Shown here: positions 27,259 to 35,825 of the stretch, piece by piece
How positions within the stretch are numbered: position 1 is the first letter of the stretch
How the letters are laid out: the number at the start of each line of letters is the position of its first letter
NCBI GenBank assembly: GCA_013372845.1
Contig: JAALOD010000009.1
Coordinates: 1-52,330 of the forward strand
Source of the DNA: Candidatus Udaeobacter sp.
Lineage (GTDB): Bacteria > Verrucomicrobiota > Verrucomicrobiia > Chthoniobacterales > UBA10450
Length of the DNA: 52,330 nucleotides
Direction of reading: 5' to 3'
Notes under the pieces: model-generated
The model's input: the letters and a program-made list of their open reading frames with translations, nothing else
Database searches by the model: none
Told to the model about the DNA's origin: nothing
Translations under genes and position numbers: made by a program

Positions 27259-28251
27259 CTAGAACTTCACCTGGAGGGCCACTGCGCCCCCGAGGTTGGC
27301 CACTTGGTAATCGAAAACGCTTTGGTTCGATTGGCTTGCCGCCAACGTACTCACAGCGCTCACCGTAAGATATTTGTTCAAACGATAGTTTGCGGTAAGC
27401 GCGAGAATTTCGCTGATGTCGTCGCGGCCTCCTTCGTAATACTGGCGCACTACGAGCGTGCCCACGGCATTGACGAAAAAGGAGCGGGTGAGAACCGCCG
27501 AATACCCAAGATAGACTGCATAATCGCTTCGCTGGGCTGAGATCGCGTTGATGTTTGGCGGCTGTCCAGATTCCTCGGCCGCGATGCTGATATTCAAGTC
27601 GGCGCCCAGAGTGAGCGTTTGAGCGCGACCAAATTGAAACGGAATCCCCGCGTCTATGATGAAGGCGTGGTTTTGGAAGAAAGCCGCAAAGCTGTTTTTC
27701 TCGGTGAGCCGATTGTAATCGTACTCAACGCGCAAAAGCAGATTGTGCCACTGCGGCACGATATATCTGAAGCCGACTTCAAAATCAAAGCTTCCAAAAT
27801 TGAAGTTGTCGAATCGATCGTAATAAAACAGCTGCTCCCGGACATCAATCAGTCCGTACAGCGTGTTGGTGATCCGCGGCTCGTAAAAGGCTGCTGCTGC
27901 CGGTGCAACGACAAAATCGCTCTGCTCTCCGCTCCGCGTCAGAGCAACATTCGATGTCCAGTAAAACGGCGTGCCGACCGAAATGGTGAACGGTTGATAT
28001 TCTTCCACCCGTTTGAGGATTTGCTGTTCCCCGAGATCGGCGTCGCCAGGCGCTGCGGCAACATTGCCACCTTCGACAGCGCTTGGCGGGCCAGTGGTAG
28101 GAAAGGCCGACGGAGCCTGCTCGCGCGTCAACTGCGCCTGGTTTGCCGTCTGCGCCGAGCCGTCATTAGTTGAGGTAACAAAGAGCACGCACAACGTCGT
28201 GACGAACCCGCACAAATGACGGTCGATGCGAGATCTCACGAACGCGACCAC
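27259..28251 (-). CDS. Outer membrane beta-barrel protein
   Basis: 330 aa, signal peptide, alternating aromatic strands, terminal ...AVALQVKF. Confidence 0.75.
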   Translation of the reverse strand: MVAFVRSRIDRHLCGFVTTLCVLFVTSTNDGSAQTANQAQLTREQAPSAFPTTGPPSAVEGGNVAAAPGDADLGEQQILKRVEEYQPFTISVGTPFYWTSNVALTRSGEQSDFVVAPAAAAFYEPRITNTLYGLIDVREQLFYYDRFDNFNFGSFDFEVGFRYIVPQWHNLLLRVEYDYNRLTEKNSFAAFFQNHAFIIDAGIPFQFGRAQTLTLGADLNISIAAEESGQPPNINAISAQRSDYAVYLGYSAVLTRSFFVNAVGTLVVRQYYEGGRDDISEILALTANYRLNKYLTVSAVSTLAASQSNQSVFDYQVANLGGAVALQVKF

Positions 28252-28332
28252 TTCCTGCCTGGTTTGTCCATGACGCCGCTAATCTTCTCGGTCATATCAA
28301 TGAGCAGGTTGAATGTGCCAGGTGCCTAGTGG

Positions 28333-31300
28333 TTAGAAAGCCCGCGTGCCGCCACCAAGGCGATTATTGATCACTCCGCGATCGCGCGTTCGCCGAACAT
28401 CCGCCATGTCGCGGTCCGCTTTGATCATACGATTGACATTGAGGCGATCGGCGTTGACCGCGTGGCGCTGGCTGTGATGGGGAACCTTAAGCCTTCCATC
28501 AGCGCCTGGAACAGCACCATCGAGCAGAGAAAGCAACTGTCCGCTGTTTTGAATATTCATCACCGTTTTGGTCCTCTTCGCGTTCGTAGGATTGCCGGGC
28601 GACGGAGCATCAAACGGCGGGCGTTCTGAGAGTAGCCGCGGCCGGTTCGCACCGCGGCCAATAAACGTACCGGTAGTGTGGCCGTTACCGCCGAAGCCCG
28701 TATAGTTTGCGTTAGGGCTGCCCTCGGTAAAGTTTACATAAACATCAGCCGGATTTGGGCCGTCGATCCTGACCTTGACATCGTTGAAAATCGTGATCGA
28801 ATTCGCCGCCAGAATCTTTGCACTGTTCCCGCCGAGCGTGACGTTAGAAACGAAGTTGAGCTGGCCTTTACTTCCCGGCGCGTAAAGTTTCAATATCGTG
28901 TCAGCCGACAGGGTACCACCGCCGATAGTAAGCACACCGTTTGAGCCAAATACGCCGGCTTTGAGTACATCTGCGTGGGCGCTGGCATTATTGAATGTGA
29001 TCGATCCGTTCCCGTCCATGTAGGTGAGAAACGTCCCGCCTACGTTGTAATTGCCACCGTTAATCAGAATCGCGGCGGCTGCCGCCCCATCGCTGCCGTA
29101 AAACGCAATGGTTGCGTCGTTAGCAATGTTTGCGTTGCCGGCAACATCCATCCCGATAACACCTCCGCCGCCGATGACGCCGCCCTCGCTATTATCGATC
29201 TGAACCGATAAGGAATTCGCATTAATGTTCCCCGCCGCGGCGAGGCCAACAATGCCTCCGGTACCAATTTCTCCTCCGTTGTTCAGCAGCTCAAGCGTCA
29301 GATTGTTGGTGTTGAGGTTTCCTCCGATCGTGGCGAGAATGTTCGCCCCATTAACAACTTCATTGATGTTATTATTAACGCGAAGCGTAGTATCGCCGCC
29401 CGCGTCTGTAGTCAGATTGTTTCCGACACTTAAGAAAAGATTCGCGCCGGAGTTAACTACTTGGTGAACCGGAGTGATTATCTCGAGGTCAATTCCACCG
29501 GAGTTGGAGTCGTTGTGAGTGTTCAGATTATTGCCCACGAAGAGCGTCACATTTTCGCCGTTCTCTTGTGGAGACTGTACTGCCAGCTCGACCCCGGGGA
29601 ACAAATCGGCCGCGGTCAAATTACCGCCGACGCGAAGGTCGATATTGGCCCCCGTTCCTGATTGGTCAGTCGCCGACGTTTGCAATGCAAGTGATCCGCC
29701 AACAGTGAGATTTCTGTCCGCCAACACATCGATATTAGCTCCCGCTGTTAGATTGCTAATATCGGTGGCAATTGAGAAGTCGCCGCCGATCAGCAAGTCT
29801 GTGCCAGCGTAAAGCAGGACATTGAGACCCGAAGTAATTCCCCCATTTCGTCGAATAATGGTCAGGTCATTCGCAACATTGATCATCTGACCGGCGGAAA
29901 TACTCACATTCCCGTTAGAATTGAACGCCGTTTCATCAGAGATTTGACCGCTCCAATGCAAGTTTTGTCCGGCGAATAAAGTAATCGTCGGGGCATGGAT
30001 GGCTGCCTCACCGTTAATTGAAATGCTACGTCCAACGAATGCGTATAGATCGTCGGTTGTGATGCTCGACGTCATTGACATGTCGCGCTCGGCAAAAAGG
30101 CTGACTTGGCTTCCTGTGCTGATATTGGAGCCAAGGGTCAAATCACTGCTCGAACCGCGAGCGTAAATCGCCAAGTCGTGCAATCCGGAGAACGAAATGT
30201 TGGGACCCAGGGTAATTGAACCGTTCTGCGTTGCGAGCAAAAGGCCGCGGATACCTTCGAAGGTCAGTACGCCGCCGGCACCTCCGGAAGTAATGCCGTT
30301 AACGGCGATCAGGCCCAGATTGGTTTCACCATTTGTCGTGTCGATCGTTGGATCGCCAGTTAACTGGAGCGCGGTGAACTTGAAGCCCGCTCCCGAACTA
30401 TCGCCGATTAGGTCGTCGAAGCCGCTTGCGGTGTCAAAGGTCGATGTCGATCCAAAGGCCCACGCGGAGATCGGACCGTCAATCGATCGTCCGCGATAGA
30501 TTTTGCCGTAATCGGTTACGCCGTTGGTAGTGATGGAGGGATCAGTCGTAATGACTGTGCCACTCGTTATCACGTAAGGATTCGGGGAAGTAATCGTGCT
30601 TGGAGTACCAAACTTAGTCGGAGTCGGACTAACGCTCGGACTCGGACTAACGCTCGGACTTGGACTGACACTCGGGCTCGGACTAACGCTCGGACTCGGA
30701 CTAACGCTCGGACTTGGACTAACGCTCGGACTCGGACTGACGCTCGGACTCGGACTGACGCTCGGACTCGGACTAACGCTCGGACTCGGACTGACGCTCG
30801 GGTTTGGACTTGATGTCGAATTGCTTACTAAAACAACCGGGTTCGCGTTTGCGTTCTGATCGGTCGTGTCGATCACGTCTACTAGGTTTCTGGCAAGAGG
30901 CTGACTGGTTGGCAATTGCCCCGCAAGCTGCTGGTTAATCACGGCGAGGATCAACGGCAAGTTTGCCAGCGGCGGAAAATCTTGAATCAAACGCGACGTC
31001 TCAAGGACCAACTTTACATCAAACTTTTCCGGTTTCGTCATCCGCCCATCCGCCGTCATCATCATCATTTCGCCGCCGTGAACGGTCACAGCTTTTTCAG
31101 GATGACCAGCGGGATAAAACGTGCCGATCCCTTCCAAGACCATGAATTTCGTGGGCGGTCCCGTTGCCAAAAGAGCTGTACCACCTGTGACGGCCGCGGT
31201 GACAGCTGAAGTGCTGACCTTGACTGGGGCTTTATCGGGCGGGACCTCCAAGAGGACCGCACCACTGGTCAGGTCGAGTTCACGCGCACCGCGTTTAAAG

Positions 31301-31593
31301 CTGAAAATCGTATTCGCCCCAAGGCGCGTTATGGTGAGATCGCTAAAAGTCAGTTCGGCACGCGATTCCACGCCGGTACGCACCCCCATCTGCTGCGTGA
31401 CTGTGTCATTCACGGCCGCCGGCCGCGGTGCCCCCTGAGCTTCCAGCAACCGCACGTCCTGAATTATCTGCGAGACGTGCGCCTGTTGGATTTGTGCAGC
31501 GGTTCCAATTGGGCCTGTCCCAACAAAAAACAAGCAGACGCAAAACGGGCCGATCAGTCCACCCCACTGGGTTTGTATAAGAGACTTTTCCAT
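28333..31593 (-). CDS. Giant FecR-domain / beta-helix surface protein
   Basis: 1086 aa; signal peptide; FecR-like GVESRAELTFSDLTITRLGANTIFSF; Ser-Pro repeat linker; long G/N-rich haemagglutinin-like repeats. Confidence 0.82.
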   Translation of the reverse strand: MEKSLIQTQWGGLIGPFCVCLFFVGTGPIGTAAQIQQAHVSQIIQDVRLLEAQGAPRPAAVNDTVTQQMGVRTGVESRAELTFSDLTITRLGANTIFSFKRGARELDLTSGAVLLEVPPDKAPVKVSTSAVTAAVTGGTALLATGPPTKFMVLEGIGTFYPAGHPEKAVTVHGGEMMMMTADGRMTKPEKFDVKLVLETSRLIQDFPPLANLPLILAVINQQLAGQLPTSQPLARNLVDVIDTTDQNANANPVVLVSNSTSSPNPSVSPSPSVSPSPSVSPSPSVSPSPSVSPSPSVSPSPSVSPSPSVSPSPSVSPSPSVSPTPTKFGTPSTITSPNPYVITSGTVITTDPSITTNGVTDYGKIYRGRSIDGPISAWAFGSTSTFDTASGFDDLIGDSSGAGFKFTALQLTGDPTIDTTNGETNLGLIAVNGITSGGAGGVLTFEGIRGLLLATQNGSITLGPNISFSGLHDLAIYARGSSSDLTLGSNISTGSQVSLFAERDMSMTSSITTDDLYAFVGRSISINGEAAIHAPTITLFAGQNLHWSGQISDETAFNSNGNVSISAGQMINVANDLTIIRRNGGITSGLNVLLYAGTDLLIGGDFSIATDISNLTAGANIDVLADRNLTVGGSLALQTSATDQSGTGANIDLRVGGNLTAADLFPGVELAVQSPQENGENVTLFVGNNLNTHNDSNSGGIDLEIITPVHQVVNSGANLFLSVGNNLTTDAGGDTTLRVNNNINEVVNGANILATIGGNLNTNNLTLELLNNGGEIGTGGIVGLAAAGNINANSLSVQIDNSEGGVIGGGGVIGMDVAGNANIANDATIAFYGSDGAAAAAILINGGNYNVGGTFLTYMDGNGSITFNNASAHADVLKAGVFGSNGVLTIGGGTLSADTILKLYAPGSKGQLNFVSNVTLGGNSAKILAANSITIFNDVKVRIDGPNPADVYVNFTEGSPNANYTGFGGNGHTTGTFIGRGANRPRLLSERPPFDAPSPGNPTNAKRTKTVMNIQNSGQLLSLLDGAVPGADGRLKVPHHSQRHAVNADRLNVNRMIKADRDMADVRRTRDRGVINNRLGGGTRAF
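30626..30810. repeat. 18-bp coding tandem repeat, about 10 copies (SVSPSP)
   Basis: ggactcggactaacgctc-type unit at 18-bp spacing. Confidence 0.95.
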
Positions 31594-31602
31594 ATTCGGT
31601 CG

Positions 31603-32436
31603 CTACTGTGGGGCCGGGGCTGCTTTCGGACTCATGATTGGCGCTCGATGCGGCGTCACCAGCGCCGCAGTCGTGCGACCTGCTGTGTCGGTCTGCTCTT
31701 GGCCGACAGCCGACACTTGTGTGCCGCCCCCAAAAATGACCAGGTTTGTATCAATTAGAGTCTTGTTCGATTTCTCGCGCTGCTGCTTTTGGCTTTGTGC
31801 CGCGATCGACTTCACGCTCCGCAGTTGAGGAAAGTCGGTAATGAAGCGACTGGTTTTCATGAAGCGGTCAATATCGACATCTACGGGATCGCTGAGCGCA
31901 GACTCTGGGTTGCCAAACACCATTTGACCCGGACCGACGAGAACCGAATCGCCAAGATGTCCGGGGCGATACGTTCGCGCAGTGCCTTCCAACACCAAAA
32001 ATTTGTAGAAGCCTGGATGGTACTCGATCATGACGGTCGTGCCCGCCACGGCTGCAGCGACGCTGCCTGCGTGAATCGTTGCCCCATTTGCCTCTTTTGG
32101 AGCCTGAACAAGCACTGCTCCATCGCCCAGATTCAAACCGCGCGTCCCCCGAATAAAATCAAATGCAGTATGAGCAGTGAGGCGCACAACGGTTTCGTCA
32201 GAAAAAGTCACCTCAGCGCGCGATCCGTTGCCGGTCCGCACAATGGTCTGCTCGTGCACGATGTCGTTTACCAAAGCCCGCCGCCCGGTGTTCTTAGAGT
32301 CCGCTAATTGGACATGATTTTTTACTCGGGTGACCCGCGCTTCGTTAGTCGAAGCGGCATCCAGCCGGCCGGGAAACGACATCGCAAGGAACGCGATAAT
32401 CGTTATGAGGACAAAAAGGCAAAGCTGCCGGTTCAT
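31603..32436 (-). CDS. FecR domain-containing protein
   Basis: TIVRTGNGSRAEVTFSDETVVRLTAHTAFDFIRGTRGLNLGDGAVLVQAPKEANGATIHAGSVAAAVAGTTVMIEY. Confidence 0.85.
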   Translation of the reverse strand: MNRQLCLFVLITIIAFLAMSFPGRLDAASTNEARVTRVKNHVQLADSKNTGRRALVNDIVHEQTIVRTGNGSRAEVTFSDETVVRLTAHTAFDFIRGTRGLNLGDGAVLVQAPKEANGATIHAGSVAAAVAGTTVMIEYHPGFYKFLVLEGTARTYRPGHLGDSVLVGPGQMVFGNPESALSDPVDVDIDRFMKTSRFITDFPQLRSVKSIAAQSQKQQREKSNKTLIDTNLVIFGGGTQVSAVGQEQTDTAGRTTAALVTPHRAPIMSPKAAPAPQ

Positions 32437-32658
32437 GCATTTTGGTCGAAAACACCTAATTCCGGCGGGCTTTTTGGCGCCTAAACCTTGTTAGGTCAAG
32501 GATTTTTTACACCCCTACAACGTACTTATCCGGGAACGGTGCAGCGAAGTTTCTTGAAAAGTTCAGAATTCGTTCTTGCGTTTTAAAAACGGTCACAAAC
32601 GGCCCGGACAAAGACCGATTCTGGTAATGGGCAGTCAAGTTTTTCACGTAGAACCCGG

Positions 32659-33813
32659 CTACGGCGTTTTGGGTTCCTCCCTGTCGAGAACTGAGACACC
32701 TAGCAACTCGCGTTGCCACGGAACCAGCAATGCCGGCGCTCGCGTACCATCTGCGGCGATCGCCTCGAGCGTGCTTCGCGGCGCAATGAACGAAGGTTCC
32801 AGTCCGAGTTCCTCAGCGGATCTGTTGCGTCGGCGCCCCAGCTCTTCGGCGCGCTGGACTGTCTCATTGCTCGGTCGGGTTCCGAAGCGGCGACGCGAAA
32901 CTGGCCACGCTGATTCAGGCGCCCGCAACGCGGCTTGCGCTGCCTCGCGGAATGCCTCACGGCGGCGGACGGAAAAATGCCTATAGTCAGGAACGCTTCC
33001 CGAAGCGAATTTCACTGCGGCCTTCAAGAGCTCCTCATTCCGCAAGACGTGAAACGGAGGGCGATCTGCCTTTTCTGCTTCTTTTTCGCGCCATTGCCAA
33101 AGCGCACGAAGTACCGCAGCGGACCGCCCACGGAGTAAACCAGATCCGCGGATACGCCAAAGTTCGTCCTGATCGCGCGCCCGCGCCACCGCCGCCAGCT
33201 CAATGGCACGTTGGCATGACTGCCGCAGCCAATCCCGGCGCTCAGAGCGATCCAACTCGGCTTCCAATTTTTCGGCAAGGGGCAGCAAATAATGCACATC
33301 ATTAATCGCGTATTCCGCCATGCGCGCCGGCAGAGGTCGTTGTGCCCAATTCGCCTTTTGCGAACTCTTCAGCAAGGTGAGACCGAAATAGCGTTTCACC
33401 AACGCGGCCAGGCTAAATTCACGAATGCCGAGGAGGCGAGCCGCAATCATTGTGTCAAAGATTTTGCTCGCTGCCAGATTCAGACCGCGGCGCAGCATTC
33501 GCAGATCGTAATCGGCGCCGTGCAAAACGATTTCCTTTGCTTCCAGCGCCCGACGCAATGGCTCCAGATCGATATTGGCCAGTGGATCGACTATATAATC
33601 GCAAACAGCCCGCGCGGATTCATGACCCGGGGACTCGCGTGGCCCGGCATCAGTGACGCCACCTACCGCGCCGGTTGCCGGGACGCTGATTTGGAGCAAA
33701 CAAAGTTTTTCCCGATACGAATGCAGACTGTCGGCTTCGGTATCGACTGCAACGCGATCGCCAGATTCGATTTGCTGAACTAAACTTACGAGTCGCGCGG
33801 CGTCCGTAATCAC
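32659..33813 (-). CDS. rnd: Ribonuclease D (DEDD exonuclease + HRDC)
   Basis: VAVDTEADSLHSYREKLCLLQIS; LHGADYDLRMLRRGLNL; FDTMIAARLLG; ANWAQRPLPARMAEYAINDVHYLLPL. Confidence 0.93.
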   Translation of the reverse strand: MITDAARLVSLVQQIESGDRVAVDTEADSLHSYREKLCLLQISVPATGAVGGVTDAGPRESPGHESARAVCDYIVDPLANIDLEPLRRALEAKEIVLHGADYDLRMLRRGLNLAASKIFDTMIAARLLGIREFSLAALVKRYFGLTLLKSSQKANWAQRPLPARMAEYAINDVHYLLPLAEKLEAELDRSERRDWLRQSCQRAIELAAVARARDQDELWRIRGSGLLRGRSAAVLRALWQWREKEAEKADRPPFHVLRNEELLKAAVKFASGSVPDYRHFSVRRREAFREAAQAALRAPESAWPVSRRRFGTRPSNETVQRAEELGRRRNRSAEELGLEPSFIAPRSTLEAIAADGTRAPALLVPWQRELLGVSVLDREEPKTP

Positions 33814-33821
33814 GTTTCGCG

Positions 33822-35219
33822 TCAGCGCAATCCGCTCAAGAGCAATTCAGCGTTGGTTTTGGTCGCTTGCAGGTTATCGATCAGCTTTTCCATCGCTTCG
33901 AGAGGCGGAAGCGCTGCCATCGTTTTTCGCAACATCAGCACGCGTTCCCATTCATCGGGATGATACAACAACTCCTCGCGCCGGGTCGCTGAGAGCATCG
34001 GGTGGATGGCCGGATATAGCCGTTTCTCCTGCAGAGCGCGATCGAGATGCAACTCCATGTTGCCGGTGCCCTTGAATTCTTCGAAAATCAATTCATCCAT
34101 TCGACTGCCGGTCTCGGTCAAAGCGGTCGCGAGCACCGTCAGGCTGCCACCTTCTTCCACGTTGCGCGCTGAACCGAAGAATTTCTTTGGCTTAATCAGC
34201 GCCTTCGCCTCGACTCCGCCAGACATGATTCGTCCCCTGCCCGGCTGCAGATTGTTGTACCCGCGCGAAAGCCGCGTAATACTGTCGAGTAGAAGCACCA
34301 CGTCCTGTTTCATTTCCACGAGACGTTTGGCGCGCTCCATCACCATCTCTGCCACTTGAACGTGCCGCTGAACGCTTTCGTCAAAGTTGGAATGATAAAT
34401 CTGGCAATCGACTTCCCGCTCCAGGTCCGTCACTTCTTCCGGCCGTTCGTCGACCAAAAGTAATATGAGAACAACCTCAGGATGATTTACCCGAATCGCT
34501 TTGGCGATTTCCTTTAGGAGGATGGTCTTGCCCACTCGCGGCGGCGCGACGATAAGCCCGCGCTGCCCGCGGCCCAGCGGTGCCAGTAAATCCACCGCAC
34601 GCGCAGTTATGGAATTCGTCTTTGGATTTTCCAGAATGATCCTGCCCTGCGGGAATTGCGGTGTTAACTTGTCAAAGTCGGTCGGCTCCGTCCATTCTTC
34701 GGTCGCCTGGCCCTCAATTCTTGTGACTTTGTCGAGAGACAGGAATTTGCCGCGTTGCCCCGGCAATTGCACAGTCCCCGCAATCTTTTGCCCGGGCCGC
34801 AAATGATGTTGCTCAATGAGCGCGCGAGAGACGCAGACGTCCTCAGGGACAGGTAAAAAGTTCAATTTCGGCCAGCGCAACATGGCAAACGAATCGCCCA
34901 CCTGGTCGAGGAAACCTTCCGCAGTGACAGTAGCGCCGCTCACTAATGCCGCGCGGAGAATATCGAGAATATGCTGATTACGCGAGCGGGCGGGGTGCAG
35001 ATATACATCCAAACCCCGCGCCAATGCCTCGAGCTCTTCGCCTGAGGACTCTTGGAGCTCGTTTAGGTCGAGCGCGAGGTCGGTTTTTAAGTTGCGCTCT
35101 TCGTTGGAGCGCATCCTCGATGATTGGGGAGCCTCGGCTGCACTTTGACTGTCGGGAGGCAAGACGCCTGCCTCCATAGTTTCTGTGTGTGAGGCCGAGC
35201 CCTTTAGCTTTTCTTCCAT
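33822..35219 (-). CDS. rho: Transcription termination factor Rho
   Basis: GLIVAPPRVGKTILLKEIAKAI; LLVDERPEEVTDLEREVDCQIYHSNFDE; DSITRLSRGYNNLQPGRGRIMSGGVEAKAL. Confidence 0.97.
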   Translation of the reverse strand: MEEKLKGSASHTETMEAGVLPPDSQSAAEAPQSSRMRSNEERNLKTDLALDLNELQESSGEELEALARGLDVYLHPARSRNQHILDILRAALVSGATVTAEGFLDQVGDSFAMLRWPKLNFLPVPEDVCVSRALIEQHHLRPGQKIAGTVQLPGQRGKFLSLDKVTRIEGQATEEWTEPTDFDKLTPQFPQGRIILENPKTNSITARAVDLLAPLGRGQRGLIVAPPRVGKTILLKEIAKAIRVNHPEVVLILLLVDERPEEVTDLEREVDCQIYHSNFDESVQRHVQVAEMVMERAKRLVEMKQDVVLLLDSITRLSRGYNNLQPGRGRIMSGGVEAKALIKPKKFFGSARNVEEGGSLTVLATALTETGSRMDELIFEEFKGTGNMELHLDRALQEKRLYPAIHPMLSATRREELLYHPDEWERVLMLRKTMAALPPLEAMEKLIDNLQATKTNAELLLSGLR

Positions 35220-35815
35220 GATTGCTCTTGCCAAAGCGCGACAAGCTCCTTCGCTTGCTCCATAAGTGTCACACGGTCGCCGTTATTCCAGACAACATGA
35301 TCCGCACGTTTGATTTTCTCCTCCAGGGGCATTTGTGAGTTAATCATTTGTTCGGCTTCCGAGCGTTTCAGAGATTTTCGTTTCGCCAATCGGTCTAACT
35401 GGACATTTCGCGAACAGGCAACCACGACGACTCGCTCGCACAATGTTTCGCCGCCGGTTTCATAAAGAAGTGGAATGTCAGCAAAGAAAAAGTCGGGAGA
35501 ATTACGATGCTTTTTCGCCTCCGCCATCCACTGGCGACGAATCCGAGGGTGAAGAATTTGTTCGAGCGCGCGTCTCTTGGCCGCCTCTCGAAACACTATC
35601 GCCCGAAGTTTCGTTCGATTCAAGTCCCCATCTGGCGAAAAGACCCCGCCGCCAAACTGACCGAGGATTTCCTGTTTCACCTCTGGAAGTTCGGCGAGTG
35701 AACGCCCTGCCAGATCGGCATCAAAGAATTTCGCCGCGGGCACGATCTCGCGCAGGCAGTCACAAAACGTGCTTTTGCCCGTGGAGATTCCGCCCGTGAT
35801 TCCGATCGCAGGCAT
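35204..35815 (-). CDS. coaE: Dephospho-CoA kinase
   Basis: MPAIGITGGISTGKSTFCDCL; FFDADLAGRSLAE; ADHVVWNNGD; overlaps rho start. Confidence 0.93.
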   Translation of the reverse strand: MPAIGITGGISTGKSTFCDCLREIVPAAKFFDADLAGRSLAELPEVKQEILGQFGGGVFSPDGDLNRTKLRAIVFREAAKRRALEQILHPRIRRQWMAEAKKHRNSPDFFFADIPLLYETGGETLCERVVVVACSRNVQLDRLAKRKSLKRSEAEQMINSQMPLEEKIKRADHVVWNNGDRVTLMEQAKELVALWQEQSWKKS

Positions 35816-35825
35816 GGCGCGACGG

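Noticed and set aside
30626-30810. Possible CRISPR-like regular repeat
   Set aside because: 18-bp head-to-tail units without spacers, in frame inside a CDS; no cas genes.
30596-30859. + strand ORF encoding LGLGLTLGLGLT repeats
   Set aside because: Antisense reading of the SVSPSP coding repeat; the minus-strand 1086-aa frame is clearly the gene.
32486-32508. CCTTG-ttaggt-CAAGG-aTTTTTT terminator-like hairpin
   Set aside because: Oriented for + strand transcripts, but no + strand gene ends here; short stem, likely chance.
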